The notes under the pieces were generated by a model. The model was not told where the DNA came from. It saw only the letters and a program-made list of their open reading frames with translations, and made no database searches. The position numbers and the translations under genes are program-made. Source: Rugalucina vietnamica (lineage: Eukaryota > Mollusca > Bivalvia > Lucinida > Lucinidae). From it: a stretch of 64,000 nt of DNA. The stretch lies in assembly GCA_964017185.1 (NCBI GenBank), contig OZ024869.1:71828315-71892314 (forward strand). The letters run 5' to 3'. Below are positions 24,676 through 37,198 of this stretch, one piece after another (the stretch's first letter is position 1; each line of letters starts with the position of its first letter).

Positions 24676-25712
24676 GAATTCTATGGGGTGCCGTTTTACT
24701 ATTTATTCCCTATTTATGGATATCCATAATTCATTTTTAGATATCCATAATTCATTGTTGGATATCCATAATTCATTGTTGGATATCCATAATTCATTTT
24801 TGGATATCCATAATTCATTTTTGGATATCCTAAAGTCGATTTATGGATATCCTTAATTCGGCTGAATATTGGATATCCATAAATTGATTTGAGGATATCC
24901 TAAAATCGAATTATGGATATCCTAAAATACAATCCTATTTTTGGATATCCATAATTCGATTTAAGGATATCCTAAAATTGGGCTAATATTGGATATCCAT
25001 AATTCGATTTATGGATATCCATAAATGAATTATGGATATCCTAAAATAGACTGTATTTAGGATATCCATAATTCATTATATCAGGATATCCTTAAATCAC
25101 AAAAAATGATGTACGTGCCTAAGGGAATATTTTTAAAAATGAATTATGGGTATCCTAAAATTGATTTATGGATATCCCTAAATCAGATCATTTAAGGATA
25201 TCCTAAAATAGAATTATGGATATCCAAAAATCGAATTATGGATATCCTAAATTCAAGATTATTTTTTGGATATCCTAAAATACATTTAAGAATATCCTTA
25301 AATAAGCTGATTTAAGGATATCCATAATTCATTGTGATTATCCTTAAATAAGCTGATTTAAGGATATCCATAATTCGATTTTTGGATATCCAAAAATCGA
25401 ATTATGGATATCCATAATTCATTGTGATTTTTTGATATCCAAAAATGTATTTTAGGATATCCATAATTCAATTAAGGATATCCATAATTCATGTAAGGAT
25501 ATCCATAATTCATTTATGGATATCCATAAATGAATTATGGATATCCATAATTCATTTTAGGATATCCAAAAATATTAATGGATATTCTTAATTATTTTAG
25601 GATATCCATAAATGAATTAAGGATATCCATAAATGAATTATGGATATCCTTAAATAAATTATGGATATCCAAAAATAGGGAATAAATAGTAAAACAGCAC
25701 CCCATAGAATTC
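24676..25712. mobile_element. Inverted-repeat element filled with GGATATCC array
   Basis: Terminal inverted repeats beginning TATGGGGTGC and running through TTTTACTATTTATTCCC (about 35 bp, one mismatch) bound 1,025 bp, with GAATTC at each outer edge. The interior is an array of roughly 35 GGATATCC palindromes plus variants. They are spaced mostly 15-35 bp and joined by ATAATTCAT / ATGAATTAT style linkers, in both orientations. No coding frame exists. Confidence 0.85.
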
Positions 25713-25714
25713 TG

Positions 25715-25835
25715 TACAAATGGTTGGGCCGTCCTACTGGAAGGCTTACCGAGGAACAGTGTGCTAGGATAACTGACCATCCTGACTTGACCTTAGCTAT
25801 TGACCTTGGATCTAAAACTCTAGAACAGACAAACA
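25715..25835 (+). mobile_element. Retro-repeat tail fragment
   Basis: GTGCTAGGATAACTGACC, TTGACCTTAGCTATTGACC and an ACAGACAAACAAA ending match the fragment at 16350-16485. It abuts the GATATC element. Confidence 0.5.
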
Positions 25836-26100
25836 AATTTTGTATTGTTTTTATGTAGTGACGGGTCATGATGTTACAAAATACAAAAATCATAGCCGCT
25901 GATAATTGACAGTTTTATTTGTCATTTTCAATTAGTCTTGCCCTTGGCATCATCGTTGATGAAATCATTACCAAAACTGTCATCATTCTTGTGCGTCATT
26001 ACTGTACATGTACCGGAAGAACAAATAAATGATTTTGGTATGAATTTCATTTGTTTTTCATGATTGATCTCTTGATTTAATATCCATGATCAGTGGATAA

Positions 26101-26389
26101 CATCACGAAAACATGTCCGTGTAATGAAATACCCCCTTATACCCCACTATTATATAGCAAAACTGGGGTATGCAGGGGTATACCTATTTTTCTTATTTTT
26201 GCTCCAAAACATAGATTGTTGGTACTCGTTAGAACCGTTAGAACCGTCTCGGCGAGGTGGTTCTAACGTGTACCCACAATCTATGTTTTGAGCAAAAATA
26301 AGAAAAATATTGAAATTTTTCTACTGAAAATTTTCATTTTTTACAACTTTAAAAATCTCTGTATATTACATGTACATGTTTTCGTAATG
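26101..26389 (-). mobile_element. MITE family B, copy 4
   Basis: CATCACGAAAACATGTCC...TGTTTTCGTAATG in the opposite orientation to the other copies, 289 bp, with the central palindrome bearing a GTTAGAACC duplication. Confidence 0.88.
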
Positions 26390-26929
26390 AAGAAGGTCGT
26401 GTTGAGACAGACTGCTATTGAACTTGATACTGAAATACCCTGATTAGGCTAAGGTAGTTGACCATAACTTCATGCTTATTCATTCACTAGTAACTGACTT
26501 CTAGAAGTGAAAGAACATGTGGGACTTTAGAAAGGAGTATATGTGGTTATATGTAGAATTAAAACAGCAACTACAGTTGGAGCCACATCATGAGATAACT
26601 TGCTGTTCATGCTGGTTTACATCAAAACTCTTGCAATCTCAGAAGACATGTTTTATTGTGACATGGCTTTGCTAAGTTCTTTATTTGTCTGCATGCCATC
26701 TGTGTTTGAAATGGTAATATTTTCATGGCTTGAAAATTTTCATTTGAAGTTGAGGAAGATTATTTTTGGGGTCTCATTGTGTGTAGAACAATTAAATATC
26801 TTAACGACTCAGGTGTCAATTACTTTAACAGATAGGTGCACATGTAATTAAGGTTTGGTTGTCTTCCAATTACAGTTTACTGCCGAAAGTTGTTTCTCAT
26901 AATATTGTTTGGTATTTGTATATCGAGCA

Positions 26930-27110
26930 TGGTCACTGGTGGTTTAGGGGTAGAGTGTTGGGCTCTGCGGTGAGAGGTCCTGGGTTTAAAATCTTACCGC
27001 CATCAGTTTGTACATGTTTAGACCTCAAAGTAAGTGATTAATATCCAGATTGGTCTCCGTATGACTGAAACATTGTTGACTGGGATGTTATACAAAAAAG
27101 CACAAGGATA
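26930..27110 (+). mobile_element. tRNA-derived SINE
   Basis: A head with GGTGGTTTAGGGGTAGAG (A box) and GGTCCTGGGTTTAAAAT (B box, decayed) is followed by a body ending ATGACTGAAACATTGTTGAC. Confidence 0.65.
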
Positions 27111-27759
27111 TCTCCATGAGCCTCTGCAGTTAAAGTTGTAAGTAATCTTATCAACAGACAAAAAGCACACAAACATTAGAAAGATCTGTTTTGTGGCATA
27201 CTCGTTGAAGACAACATTGTTTCATTCTTGTTCATTATTCTATGATAATTCTTCCACTGGCCTGTTAGTTTGATTCCTTTGCACCTTCGGCTTTGAGAAA
27301 TAGATGGACACAACAATACCGATAACCTCTGTTTCCATTTGCAAAAACTCCTGAATTTTCAGAAAGGCAAGGACAAAGGAAAAGAATCATATGGACAAAA
27401 AAATTGGGCTTAACCTGTAGACGTCATTGGGTCTTTTTGAAGTCATTCATAACAATGATAATTTGTATACATTCTTTTGTTTTTCTCTGTAGGATCAATT
27501 ATATTTGACCTTTTGAAGATCTGTAATAGAAGCTTAATGTCAGGAATTTAGCTATTGGAATGCCTTGAAACTTTTTTGTGGTTTCTGAGTTTATGAAAGC
27601 AAGGATTGTTTCATTATATTTGGAGCTTTAAATGGTGTCTTTGTGTTGTCTTAATTGTCAGGCAGTGATGAAAAGGTAAAAAACATTGAACACTATAATC
27701 ATGAGAAAAATTATAGTATTCAAGGTTCTTATACCAGTAACAGATTTGGAGGGTTCAGT

Positions 27760-27800
27760 GAGGGGTTGGAGGGGGGAGGGGGGGGGGGGTTGGGGGCGGT
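27760..27800 (+). repeat. Poly-G / G-rich tract
   Basis: GGGG runs, 12 consecutive Gs at 27778-27789 and TTGGGGGCGG. A candidate G-quadruplex. Confidence 0.6.
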
Positions 27801-29185
27801 GACGGAGTTCATACGAGTAAACTCTGGGACATTTTTTTTTTCATAGAAAAATAAGAGGAATTTATGAAAATGAACCCCCTTGATGAATTTTGTTGAATTC
27901 TAGATTATGATTATTGATGTAATATGTTATTTCTTTTAACTTTTCTTTGTTTTATCTCTCTGTCTTTATCAGTTATAAGAGCATGTTTATCTTGCATTTG
28001 CAGCAGTGACTCAGTCGATAAGACAGGTTTCATTATTTTCTTAGCAATTTATCAAGGCCTATCTCTGAAAGATATTAAAGATGCATTTATTTTATGAAGT
28101 AGGGACTTTTAAGAGAGATAAAAGGACAGATAACTAATGGAAAATGAAATTGGTATAAATTGTAAATTGCAAAAACAAATGCTTTCTAAAGCAAAATCTA
28201 AAAAAAAAAATGACAGATACTATACTAATGTTGATTGAAATGTTCCACAAACGAAATATAAAAGACTTTATCATCTCTTCCCTTTAATCTGATATGTGAT
28301 TAGTTTACAAAGTTCATGAACAGTTTGTGAACATCATGCTGTTGTTCATGAACATGGTCACAACTTAAGCATCCAATACTATATTCATTTACCCATCTTT
28401 GATCTTTGTCAGTGTCTGGTTCATGAACAGATATTTCATTGTTCATGATCAGTTCATAAATAAATCATAGACTGTGACCAGTCCATGGACAATTCTTGAA
28501 TGATATCTAGCATGGTTATGGAAATGAGCACTAGATGAGACAGTTCCAATAATTTTTCTGTATATCAATAATCACACTGGTAAACGTAAACGCATTGGCT
28601 AAGGCACGAACGTATAGGCTAAGGCAATTTCAACGCTATGGCTAAGAAAGAAAATGGCGGATAGTGAAACACATTTAAAGGTTTGTTGTTGTTTTACAGT
28701 TTCATTTTCCGGTTATCAATGATGACGGCTACTGTCTTGGCGGCGCGGGACCCACAAATGAGTCACAAACTTACGTTCGATGGCACGATGTCGCCAGCTG
28801 CAGCCAGTAAAAGTGTAACCTTGACAAAGTGGAGACACTGAACCACGAATTCTCATGGTTTTTCATGAAATACTGTTTTTCTCTGATATCATACACTGTC
28901 TTGTAGTTTATACATATGTAAATGTTAAATCGGACGCCTTTGAGCACGATTCATGAAAAGAATGACATTGAAGGGGCCCCAGCGTGTGTCAGTACTTGAA
29001 GTTTCATTACAACGCTATTGGCTAAGGAAATGGAAACAACGTAGTGGCTAAGACCTCAGAGTTGCTCGGGGAGAAAATGATATAATATGGTCTAAGTCTC
29101 GTAAGTGTATGTCTCAAAGTAGGTTTTGAGGTCTAAATTATAGTTCAAACATGGTTTTTAGAGCTTTGTTAAACCGTTTGAATTT

Positions 29186-29367
29186 CGTTTTCCACAAAAA
29201 CCGGACTGCGCAGCGACAGAATATGGCTAGAAGCATGACCTTTTGTATTTAGAAAGGAGAGGGAATGTACTATTCGTTAAGTCTGATCAACTTCGCGGTT
29301 ACGGCGAGGTTGATCTTCGCCTTCGTTTTCGCATATGCATATTGTTGGTTTTCTCACGACTTGGCTC
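29186..29367 (-). mobile_element. MITE family A, copy 12 (decayed, nested)
   Basis: The right end TTGGCTC, the stem CAACTTCGCGG / CGGCGAGGTTG and the flanking ACTATTCGTTAAG motif identify it. The left end is missing. It sits inside the long-TIR element, next to its left arm. Confidence 0.7.
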
Positions 29368-30267
29368 ATTATTATTATGTTGTATGCGTTATAAATTTCA
29401 AAAATCAGTTTCGCAGCCAAAAAAGCCTTGAAGAATTTGAATAAGTTGTTTAAAAAAATCGAAGCAACCTGGGCCATTTTAAACACAACATAACTGGGGC
29501 ACAACATGAGAAAAAGTACCGTCGGACAATTTTGAGTATTAGAAAAACAATGTTACTTTGAATGGTATAATGTTTCTAGAATATGTTAGTCTTTATTTGG
29601 CTGGGTTATTCAACTTAGTTTGTGAGTTATGACCAATTTACTATATGAACCCTGCAGACGTCATTGTCCTGAAAAATGACGTCAAAGTTGCGTAATGCAT
29701 TTCTGCATGTAAGCAGTGCCTTCAAAACTCGATGCATTTGCTTAAAATTGTTTAAGCATGTGTCCGAATCTCTAGTTAAGATGGAAGCATATCATCATTG
29801 CAGTCAATCCGTCGAACTTATTTTGTGTATGTTATGACGATGTGGTTGCTATGGTTACCGTTTAACGATAGATATAGGAAAATTATGTATATTATGGGTT
29901 AAAACAAGGGCAGATAACTCCGAATATTGAAAATAAAATTGTTGCATAACTCATTCATTTGGTAGCCCGGTGTTCAAAGGTTACAAATACAGTGTTATTT
30001 CTAAAACATGGAATAGATGATTTTTCCACTTTTTTGCCTCTTTCTACTAGTAATGTCAGTATGTCCGAAGGTACATTTTGTCGCGTTGAGGTTCAACTAT
30101 GAACGGAGAAGCACAAAATAGAACTCTTCACAATAGGTGATGGTAAAGTTACAGATCCCTCCATGTACCGTCAGAAAGAAGGAGTGTGCTTCCAAAGAAA
30201 TAAAATGGTAGTTCTTTAACATAGTATGTATTGTTGTCACATACTGAGTTTTCTTATCTGACTAGAT

Positions 30268-30371
30268 GTGTTGGACATGCACTGGCTGCTTCTTTTTCTA
30301 TTACATGCATTTTGACATTGTGTTGGACATGCACTGGGTGCTTCTTTTTCTATTACATGCATTTTGACATT
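30268..30371. repeat. 52-bp tandem duplication
   Basis: Two copies beginning GTGTTGGACATGCACTGG differ at one position. It lies in the interior of the long-TIR element. Confidence 0.95.
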
Positions 30372-31750
30372 AAATAGTTTTTGGCATTAAATGTTATGAA
30401 CTACTGCAGAAGCTGAGGGTGAGGTTATGATCATGTAAAATCGATTTAAGCCCGCCAGTGATTTTATATTACTGATTGTTCCAAGGCGATACTTCTGTGG
30501 TGGTTCTTTTTGTTTTATGTCTTGGTGTTGAATGTTTTAGCAGTTAGCACCTTATGTGCGTTTTCAATATTTTTAGTTAAGTTTAAGTGGCTGAGTGGCC
30601 ACCTATTATGAAAATGGCTGCCCATTCGGCTTACATTATGTTTTCTTAGTATAAGTACCTTATTGTAAATTTAGGTTTTTCCCACCTCGGTGTTTGGAGT
30701 GGGAATTATTTTCTGCTTGCTCCATTTCCTGATCGTTGCCTACTTTTACTAATTACTATTCCCTGCTCCTCCTGTACGTCAATAACGGTAAATCACTGCC
30801 ACTGTTCTGAGGGATTGGGATAAATTTGTTGTATAATTCCACCTGTACCACCTGTAAGCGCCTCTCCCCCCCCCCCAAAGGAAAACATTGATAGGCGCAT
30901 AAATATGATATATTTGTTTTTTAATTTCACTAACAATAATTTCACTAACGAATAATAATAATTTTACTAACGAATTTTCACTAACGAATAATAATAATAA
31001 TAATTTTGTTTTTAATTTCACTAACGAAGGTCTAAACCATGTTTGAAAAATGATTTAGACCTCAAAACCTACTTTGAGAAAGACACAAGTTTACGAGTCC
31101 AACAACCATATTATAACATTTTCTCTCCTAGAAACTCTGGGGTCTTAGCCACTACGTTGTTTCAGGTTCCTTAGCCAATAGCGTTGTAATGAAACTTCAA
31201 GTACTGACATACGCTGGGTTCCATTCAATGTCATTTTTTTCATGAATCGTGCTCAAAGGCGTCCGATTTGTCATTTGCATTTGTATAAACTACAAGACAG
31301 CGTACGATATCATAGGAAAACAGAAATTCATGAACAATCATGAGATTTCGTGGTTTAGTGTCTCCACTTTGTCGAGGTTACTCTTTTACTGGCTGCAGCT
31401 GGCGACATCGTGCCATCGAACGTAAGTTTGTGACTCATTTGTGGGTCCCGCGCCGTCAAGACAGTAGCCGTCATCATTGATAACAGAAAAATGAAACTGT
31501 AAAACAACAACAAACCTGCAAATGTGTCTCACTATCCGCCATTTTCTTTCTTAGCCATAGCGTTGAAATTGCCTTAGCCTATACGTTCGTGCCTTAGCCA
31601 GTACGTTTACGTTTACCAGTGTGAATAATGTTGTGAAACGAAATAAGTGGACCAGCTGTACATTCCTGTGCAACTGATCCTTACATTTCTTTTTTGTGTA
31701 CATTTTTTTCCCCTGACTATGGTTTTATCATAATTTTCTGTGTTTTCCAG

Positions 31751-34700
31751 TGGCGGCCGACGTGGATCAGCACAATCACCATCTCCGGCAACCACCAGCA
31801 CTTCAGCACTGAAACAACCACGAGGCCCATTGTCTCCCCGCGGTGAACCAGGCGTACAATCCCCACCCACCGGCTCAGCTGAAGGTGCTGGTCTAAAAGG
31901 ATGGGCCACGGAAAATGATCTTACATCCGGGCACCAGCCGATCATCATGTCATCTCGCCATGCACCTCTGACGCCATCAAAATCAACGCCAAGTCTTAAT
32001 CAGGATGAGTTGCAGCAAATGTCTCTGCCCCAGCGGGGATTCAGTCCCTCCCCACATCAAGGAGTTTCCATGACAAAATCATCCCCGGATGTTTCTGAAC
32101 CAGCTAACTATGAAAATCTAACATCTCCATTAAGTCCTAAAAGTCCATCATGGTATCAGCAATGGTTTCAAAATCGTTCCTCAGTGTTTGATTTTTCGTC
32201 GGCAGCAATTCGACGTGGTCAGGGAAGTCCTAGGAATTCATACGCAGGTTATCCATCAAGTTATTCACAGTCATCAAATTTCCCATCATCCTCTGCTCAC
32301 GGTCACACCCCATCTCCAAACACTGGCATATTTTCCGCAACGTATATGGAACCATCGTCATATCGGGCTCCTAGTCATTTATCTTCGGGCTCGTCAGTTT
32401 CCTCACATGATGACACGCCAATCAGAGAACATAAGAAAAACTATGACAGGCGTTCATTGCCACCACAAACTTTGTATAATTTTAGACAAGAAGTGCAAAA
32501 AGAGAATGTTAAACCTGAATCACAAACTCAGAAACATTTGACTAGTATGCCGACTACGAAAGAAGAGAATGAAAATGCTTCAGAAACGTCAAACGTTGCT
32601 CCGCGACTTCCAAGTGAAATTGAGCTTAGAACTATGTACTCACCTCCCGCCCCGCCCATCAGAGACATATCAAGTTTGAAATATGTGGGTTTTAACCAGA
32701 ATCATGAGAAATATCCATCATGGCCTGTTACGATGGCTAATCCCCCTCCAAACCTAAGTGCACTGCCAGTTAATGCGGCTGTTAGGGATACTACTGGAAC
32801 TGAAAAAGTTGACAGTGATCAAACTCAAGAGAAAAAATTGGAGGCTCAAATGTCTCAATTAAGTGATAAAAATAGTCCGAGTTCAGATCGCCGAGGAAGT
32901 GATGAAACTAAACAGACTCGGAACCAGAGCGATCCGGGGTTTAAACAAAAACCCAAGAAAAGTTTCTATACAACACGGAAACCAAAGTTTGAACCAACTA
33001 AAGAAAGGGATTATGAAAATTTGAAATCGGAGGAAGAACGGTTTAATGAATTTTGTAACCAGTCGAAGCCGGGATATCCTCCACCGAAGTTTGATCCGGA
33101 TGGACATAATTACGGTGACGAAAAATATAATATACCTTCTCCACCAGAGCGGGATGTGCCAAATTCAGAGGAAAAATTTGAAAAATCGCTAGTGGAGAAA
33201 ATAAATTCTGTGATAAACCCTGCAGGATCGCAATTTCATTCTTACCAATATCAGCATCATTATAATCCAAGCTCGGAAGGATATGTTCCAAAGACTCACA
33301 AAATTGATATGGCAACAAGTCCGCTGCCAAGTTCAAACATGTCCAAAATCCCTGGAATGTACTTTCAACAAGCAATGAACTCACAAAATCTGTTACATCT
33401 TCCAAATCCAAGTAAAAACATGGTTGATTCTGGGACTAGCCCTTTAGGTAGTCCTAATGAGGAAAAAAGTAAACCTGGGTTTAGAACTATAACTGCCAAT
33501 CCGAGAAGTGAATCATTCCAAGTGTCTTCGGCGGAAAAGTCTCGCGGACTGATTATCAGGCAAATGCCATATTATAACACAAGTACACAAACTGAGGATT
33601 CAGGTCAACATTCCAAGCCTTTTAGTAGAAATAGTGCTGATCAAAGTGATCATTTAAGACCTAAGGAGAAATCAGTTCAGTCGTATATGTCTCATTCCTC
33701 GCTTAACACGGACAATGATACTGCCACCAGAGCGTCAACGGATGACAGTGAAAGATATTTAAGAAAGGATTATCTATCAGATTCACATTTAAATCAACCT
33801 CTGAGTTTAGCGTCATTGACTGGTAAATCAGAAACTTCGTCGCAAAGTTCTGGGATTGGAAGTATGAATTTCAGTGATCAATCAAGTGCTCCTATGTTAA
33901 GAAAACTTTCAGAGGAATTTTATCGTGGTAAATTAAGCGGGTCCGTTTCAAACGATAAACGAATGTCCTCAGCAAACTATGATGAATTAAAAAGTCCAAG
34001 ATCTGAATCTATTTATAGTGGTGGCCTCAAAGAGGCGGAATCATTAAGCAGTGTTGTGATACATCCGCACGAATCGGCGGGTCCATTCGGTCATGATGAC
34101 TTTGGATCTAGTCCCAGTTTGACTAGTTCAAGACAGGATTACTCTGACTTTGAACATGATCCATTTGGTGATCCAAGACATAATCTGTTTCAAAAGCCGC
34201 GCCACAGTATTGATACTTCAGCTATTTTTCACAAATCTTCTGGGAGCATGAGCTCTATGCCACCAAGGAGTTTACAGGAGGCAAGGTTTACATCAGAAAG
34301 TAATTTAAGTTCTGGGCCATACAGTTCTAGAAGCTATAGTCAAAGCATGTTGCAGTTAAGTAAGCCAGCATCAATATCGGAGAGTAGTCAGAGAAATTCT
34401 GGTACATTAAGTTCAGATTCAGGTTCTCAATCATCGCGGCCACATGGTTCAATGGAGGCGAGATCATCTGGCAGTCGAATAAGTTCAGGATCGTCGACAT
34501 CTGGCATGGCTGGTGATAGGTCTAGTGCCAATATTCGTAGAGAATCAGACTCGGTGTTCTTTGACAGAACATCACCTGCTCCTATGGAAACAAACAAAGA
34601 TGAAGTGAATGAGAAAAAAGATGATAAACAAACTGTAGGAGTAAGCAGGAAAGTTAGTATGAAAATGGCTTACGGAACTTATGATGAAACTGAGCATCAT

Positions 34701-35663
34701 TACGCTACACCTTACGCTCATCAGAGAAATAATAGTGAAAATCTGTCTCCACAGGCTAAGGAGACTGTCTCCCATGTGAAGTCACAGTCTTATACAGATT
34801 ATATGCCAATGCATTATAGTCAAAGTCCGTCAGACCTGGGAAAACTGGGTCAAATTCAGGAAGAGGAGTCAGAACAGAGGTGGCAGGACGCCGTGAGGAA
34901 ATCAAAATCTCTGAATCGTGATGTTGGAAATTATATGAATGTTGAAACAAGTAAAGAGCAAAAGGATTCAAATAAAGTGGATAAAAAGAGTGGCAAGCCT
35001 AAAACTGGTATGAAAAGGACAGTTTCAGAACAAATTCGTCCTCGTAAAAATGAGGCTAAAAAGTTAAATCAGCAATTGGCAAATGATGGTGCAAATATGG
35101 AACAGAGTTCTGATCCAGACTTATCAAAGGGGAATAAATCTGACAGTGAAATATCTCCAAATACATTGTCTCAACATTTCTCGGATTCAGACTTGAAAAA
35201 AGTGCAACAAAAAGCTGTCCTAGATTTTGTTGAACGAAAATCTCGGCCCAGCAGGGGCTCGGACGATTCCGAACCCCAAAGTCCCAGTACGGAACTTCCC
35301 CCAAGCTTAAGTTTACCCCAAAATGTGGCAATTACCCCAACCTCCCCTTTGAGTCCATCTCCTAATATCATGGATATTACGAAAAAATATAACTATACAA
35401 AGGCACAAAGGACTGAAAGTCTACGCAAAAGTCGTTCCATGGCTTCAAATTCATCTTATGATTCTACATCGGATTACATGGACATGAAACGACCGGACCG
35501 GAGTTATCAGACAGAGTGGAGTAAGCTGAGGTCGCAAGATGGACCCCTGCCCAGGCGGCCTCTGTCTATCGGCTCGGACATCAGCGGGACGGAAATCTTT
35601 GGTAGCAAGACTGAGGAGGAGTCATCTCATGTCAGGAGTGTCAGTGAAACCATGACAACACAG
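31751..35663 (+). CDS. Shroom-family giant central exon (actin-binding side)
   Basis: This 3,913-nt exon begins after TTTTCCAG with one base completing His, then 1,304 codons, and ends exactly at CAG|GTGAGA in phase 0. Reading on gives VRF-stop, so the intron cannot be retained productively. The protein is dominated by Ser, Pro, Lys, Asp and Asn and looks intrinsically disordered. It carries Pro-rich segments (SPPAPPIRD, YPPPKFDP), an SSQSSGIGS run, and several RKSKSLN / RKSRSMA style basic-serine motifs that resemble kinase or 14-3-3 sites. Vertebrate Shroom genes likewise carry one very large central exon. ASD1 would be expected here. The best candidate is around 35008-35260 (MKRTVSEQIRPRK, then KKVQQKAVLDFVERKSR), where charge and predicted helicity rise, but I cannot confirm it by eye. 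A 3-kb inverted-repeat element ends 127 bp upstream and a decayed MITE starts 33 bp downstream. Confidence 0.9.
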
Positions 35664-36308
35664 GTGAGATTTTAGTCAAATCTCAAGCATGAATTGATCG
35701 GCCATGTGAGAAAACTGTTCTTTGGGGTTTTTTTTACCAAGAAAGACACAAACAGGCCTACACAGCTAGAAGCCCCAAAAGAGGGGTTGTACTCAAGGGT
35801 TGTAATACACTGACACATGAAGGGAAAACAAAAATGCAGCAAACTGCACAGCTGATCTGCATCTTTGTTTTCGCAGACGTAAAAATCTAGTTTTCTCAAG
35901 ATGCAACTGAAATGAACTGTATAATTTTCCCTTTTACAAAACAATGTGATTTAATATCTAAAATGTTGGTAACTCAAAGTGTCAAATTTTGCTGGAAGAG
36001 AAAATCTATCCTAGATACCAAGGGAGGCAATTGGGAAAACTACCTAAGATAGTTTTGTAACATTTACTTCCCTTCATATGTTGTAATGTTGCGAACATAG
36101 CCAGCATTATAATACTAACGTTTTAATCCAAGCAAACAGCGTACATGTACATTCTGATCCGGTTATACAAATAAGCATACACAGTAGGGACAGAGATAAT
36201 TTGCTTTGTAAAATTAAAAACAAAAACTTTACAAATGAATGAACTTGAACCATTTAAAAATTACTTTGTAAGTTGCTATATCATGGAGTAAAATCTTGTG
36301 TCTTTCAG
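35664..36308 (+). other. Short intron between giant exon and small exon
   Basis: A 645-bp phase-0 intron, GTGAGA to CTTTCAG. A diverged family A copy occupies 35697-35909. The rest is AT-rich with nothing recognisable. Confidence 0.85.
35697..35909 (-). mobile_element. MITE family A, copy 13 (decayed)
   Basis: ATGTGAGAAAACTG, the right stem arm CTGCACAGCTGATCTGCA and TTTGTTTTCGC identify it. The termini have drifted. It begins 33 bp after the giant exon's donor. Confidence 0.7.
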
Positions 36309-36367
36309 GCTGGTTCCACTCCTCAGACAGAAGCAGGGACCCAACAAACAGTCAGTACAGATTCAAG
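36309..36367 (+). CDS. Shroom small linker exon
   Basis: A 59-nt exon between TGTCTTTCAG and the donor GTAAGC. It begins in phase 0, matching the end of the giant exon. It encodes AGSTPQTEAGTQQTVSTDS and ends AG in phase 2. Exon 56020 supplies T, giving Ser. The Thr/Gln/Ser-rich composition fits the disordered linker. Because 59 is not a multiple of 3, skipping it would break the frame, so it should be constitutive in the long isoform. Support is splice signals, phase and composition only. Confidence 0.75.
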
Positions 36368-36462
36368 GTAAGCTTTGTCAAAAGCATGATTATGTAGCTT
36401 GGTTTGACATGGTCATATTTTGTGCAAGATGCATACTGACATGCTCAGCGTCACAAATAGAA

Positions 36463-36620
36463 GGCTGTTTGGTGTAATGGTTAATCATCTTGCCTTGTGA
36501 ACCAAGGTTTGTGCGTTTGAGCCTTAAGGCATCATCAGTCTTTCGGTCAAGACTTTAAAATTGGGTCAATTCTCCATATAACCTTAGCTGTTGAATGGGA
36601 AATAAACAGCACCACATGAC
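36463..36620 (+). mobile_element. tRNA-derived SINE
   Basis: TTTGGTGTAATGGTTAATC is a good A box, and GTTTGTGCGTTTGAGCC a diverged B box. The body contains ATAACCTTAGCTGTTGAATG. Confidence 0.65.
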
Positions 36621-37198
36621 ACAGTATAGGAGATTAAATAGTGTGAGTGATGTTGATGAGGAAAATCTATTTACTAAATTGAGATGAAAAAAGTGAAATG
36701 GTTTCCAGCAAAGTTGAGGCTACTGCTTTAAACATTGTAACATTTTAATTTTCAAGGTTCACTCCCCTTTCGGTTTGAATTATCCTTAGTTGCACCATAA
36801 AAAATTGCTATATAGATCTAAACTTTGACTTAATTGTAAAATTCAGAGGAATTCAGGGTAAATATAATATAACATGGAAGACTCTGATCCTGATATAGGG
36901 CCTCTATGCACAGTCTTTTTGGGATCTTTACTATCAGTAGATAATCCTTTGATCATTGGTGTATTTGTATTATTTGTATTGTTCCTGCCTTTGTATGGAG
37001 ATAGGAAAGTGACTGGCACTTTTTGAAGAGAAAAGAAAATATTTTGATCATGTCACCTTTCTTACATGGTTAGTCAAACATTGGATAAGTTTATTATGTA
37101 AATAAAACAAAGGTTTATTTGTTGAACAAAGTCATTTCGACCCCCACTATTGGGAGGTGACAAAAAGTGAATTGGTGGAAGAATGTTGGTATTAATAT

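Larger units (their letters stand above)
28573..31623. mobile_element. 3.05-kb element with 588-bp terminal inverted repeats
   Basis: The left arm 28573-29160 and right arm 31036-31623 are diverged inverted copies. Their tips are CACACTGGTAAACG and complement. AATAAT directly flanks both ends (28567-28572 and 31624-31629), a 6-bp target duplication. Each arm carries five ACG-N4-6-GGCTAAG motifs. The 1.9-kb interior holds a decayed family A MITE, a 52-bp tandem duplication and TTCACTAACGAATAATAA repeats, but no transposase frame. It is non-autonomous and ends 127 bp before the giant Shroom exon. Confidence 0.88.
8333..31750 (+). other. Long intron rich in mobile elements
   Basis: Begins GTAAGT and ends TTTTCCAG. 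It contains family A copies 3-12, family B copies 1-4, family D copy 1, several SINEs, the 147-bp array, an inverted-repeat element at 15422-15866, the GATATC array element and the 588-bp-TIR element. Between these are AT-rich stretches (10210-11330, 11980-13360, 15870-17080, 21250-22580, 23720-24670, 27110-28565) in which I see no gene. Two G-rich tracts lie at 9050-9068 and 27760-27800. Confidence 0.8.

Noticed and set aside
24700..25690. CRISPR-like array
   Set aside because: Motifs are an 8-bp palindrome at irregular spacing with repetitive linkers rather than unique spacers, in a eukaryotic intron.
27655..27846. 63-codon frame beside a possible 14-nt exon at 27662-27675
   Set aside because: The tiny exon would read a stop in the required phase. 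The frame runs into a poly-G tract and has no support.
31613..35371. Several reverse open frames opposite the giant exon
   Set aside because: They are antisense shadows of the Shroom coding sequence.
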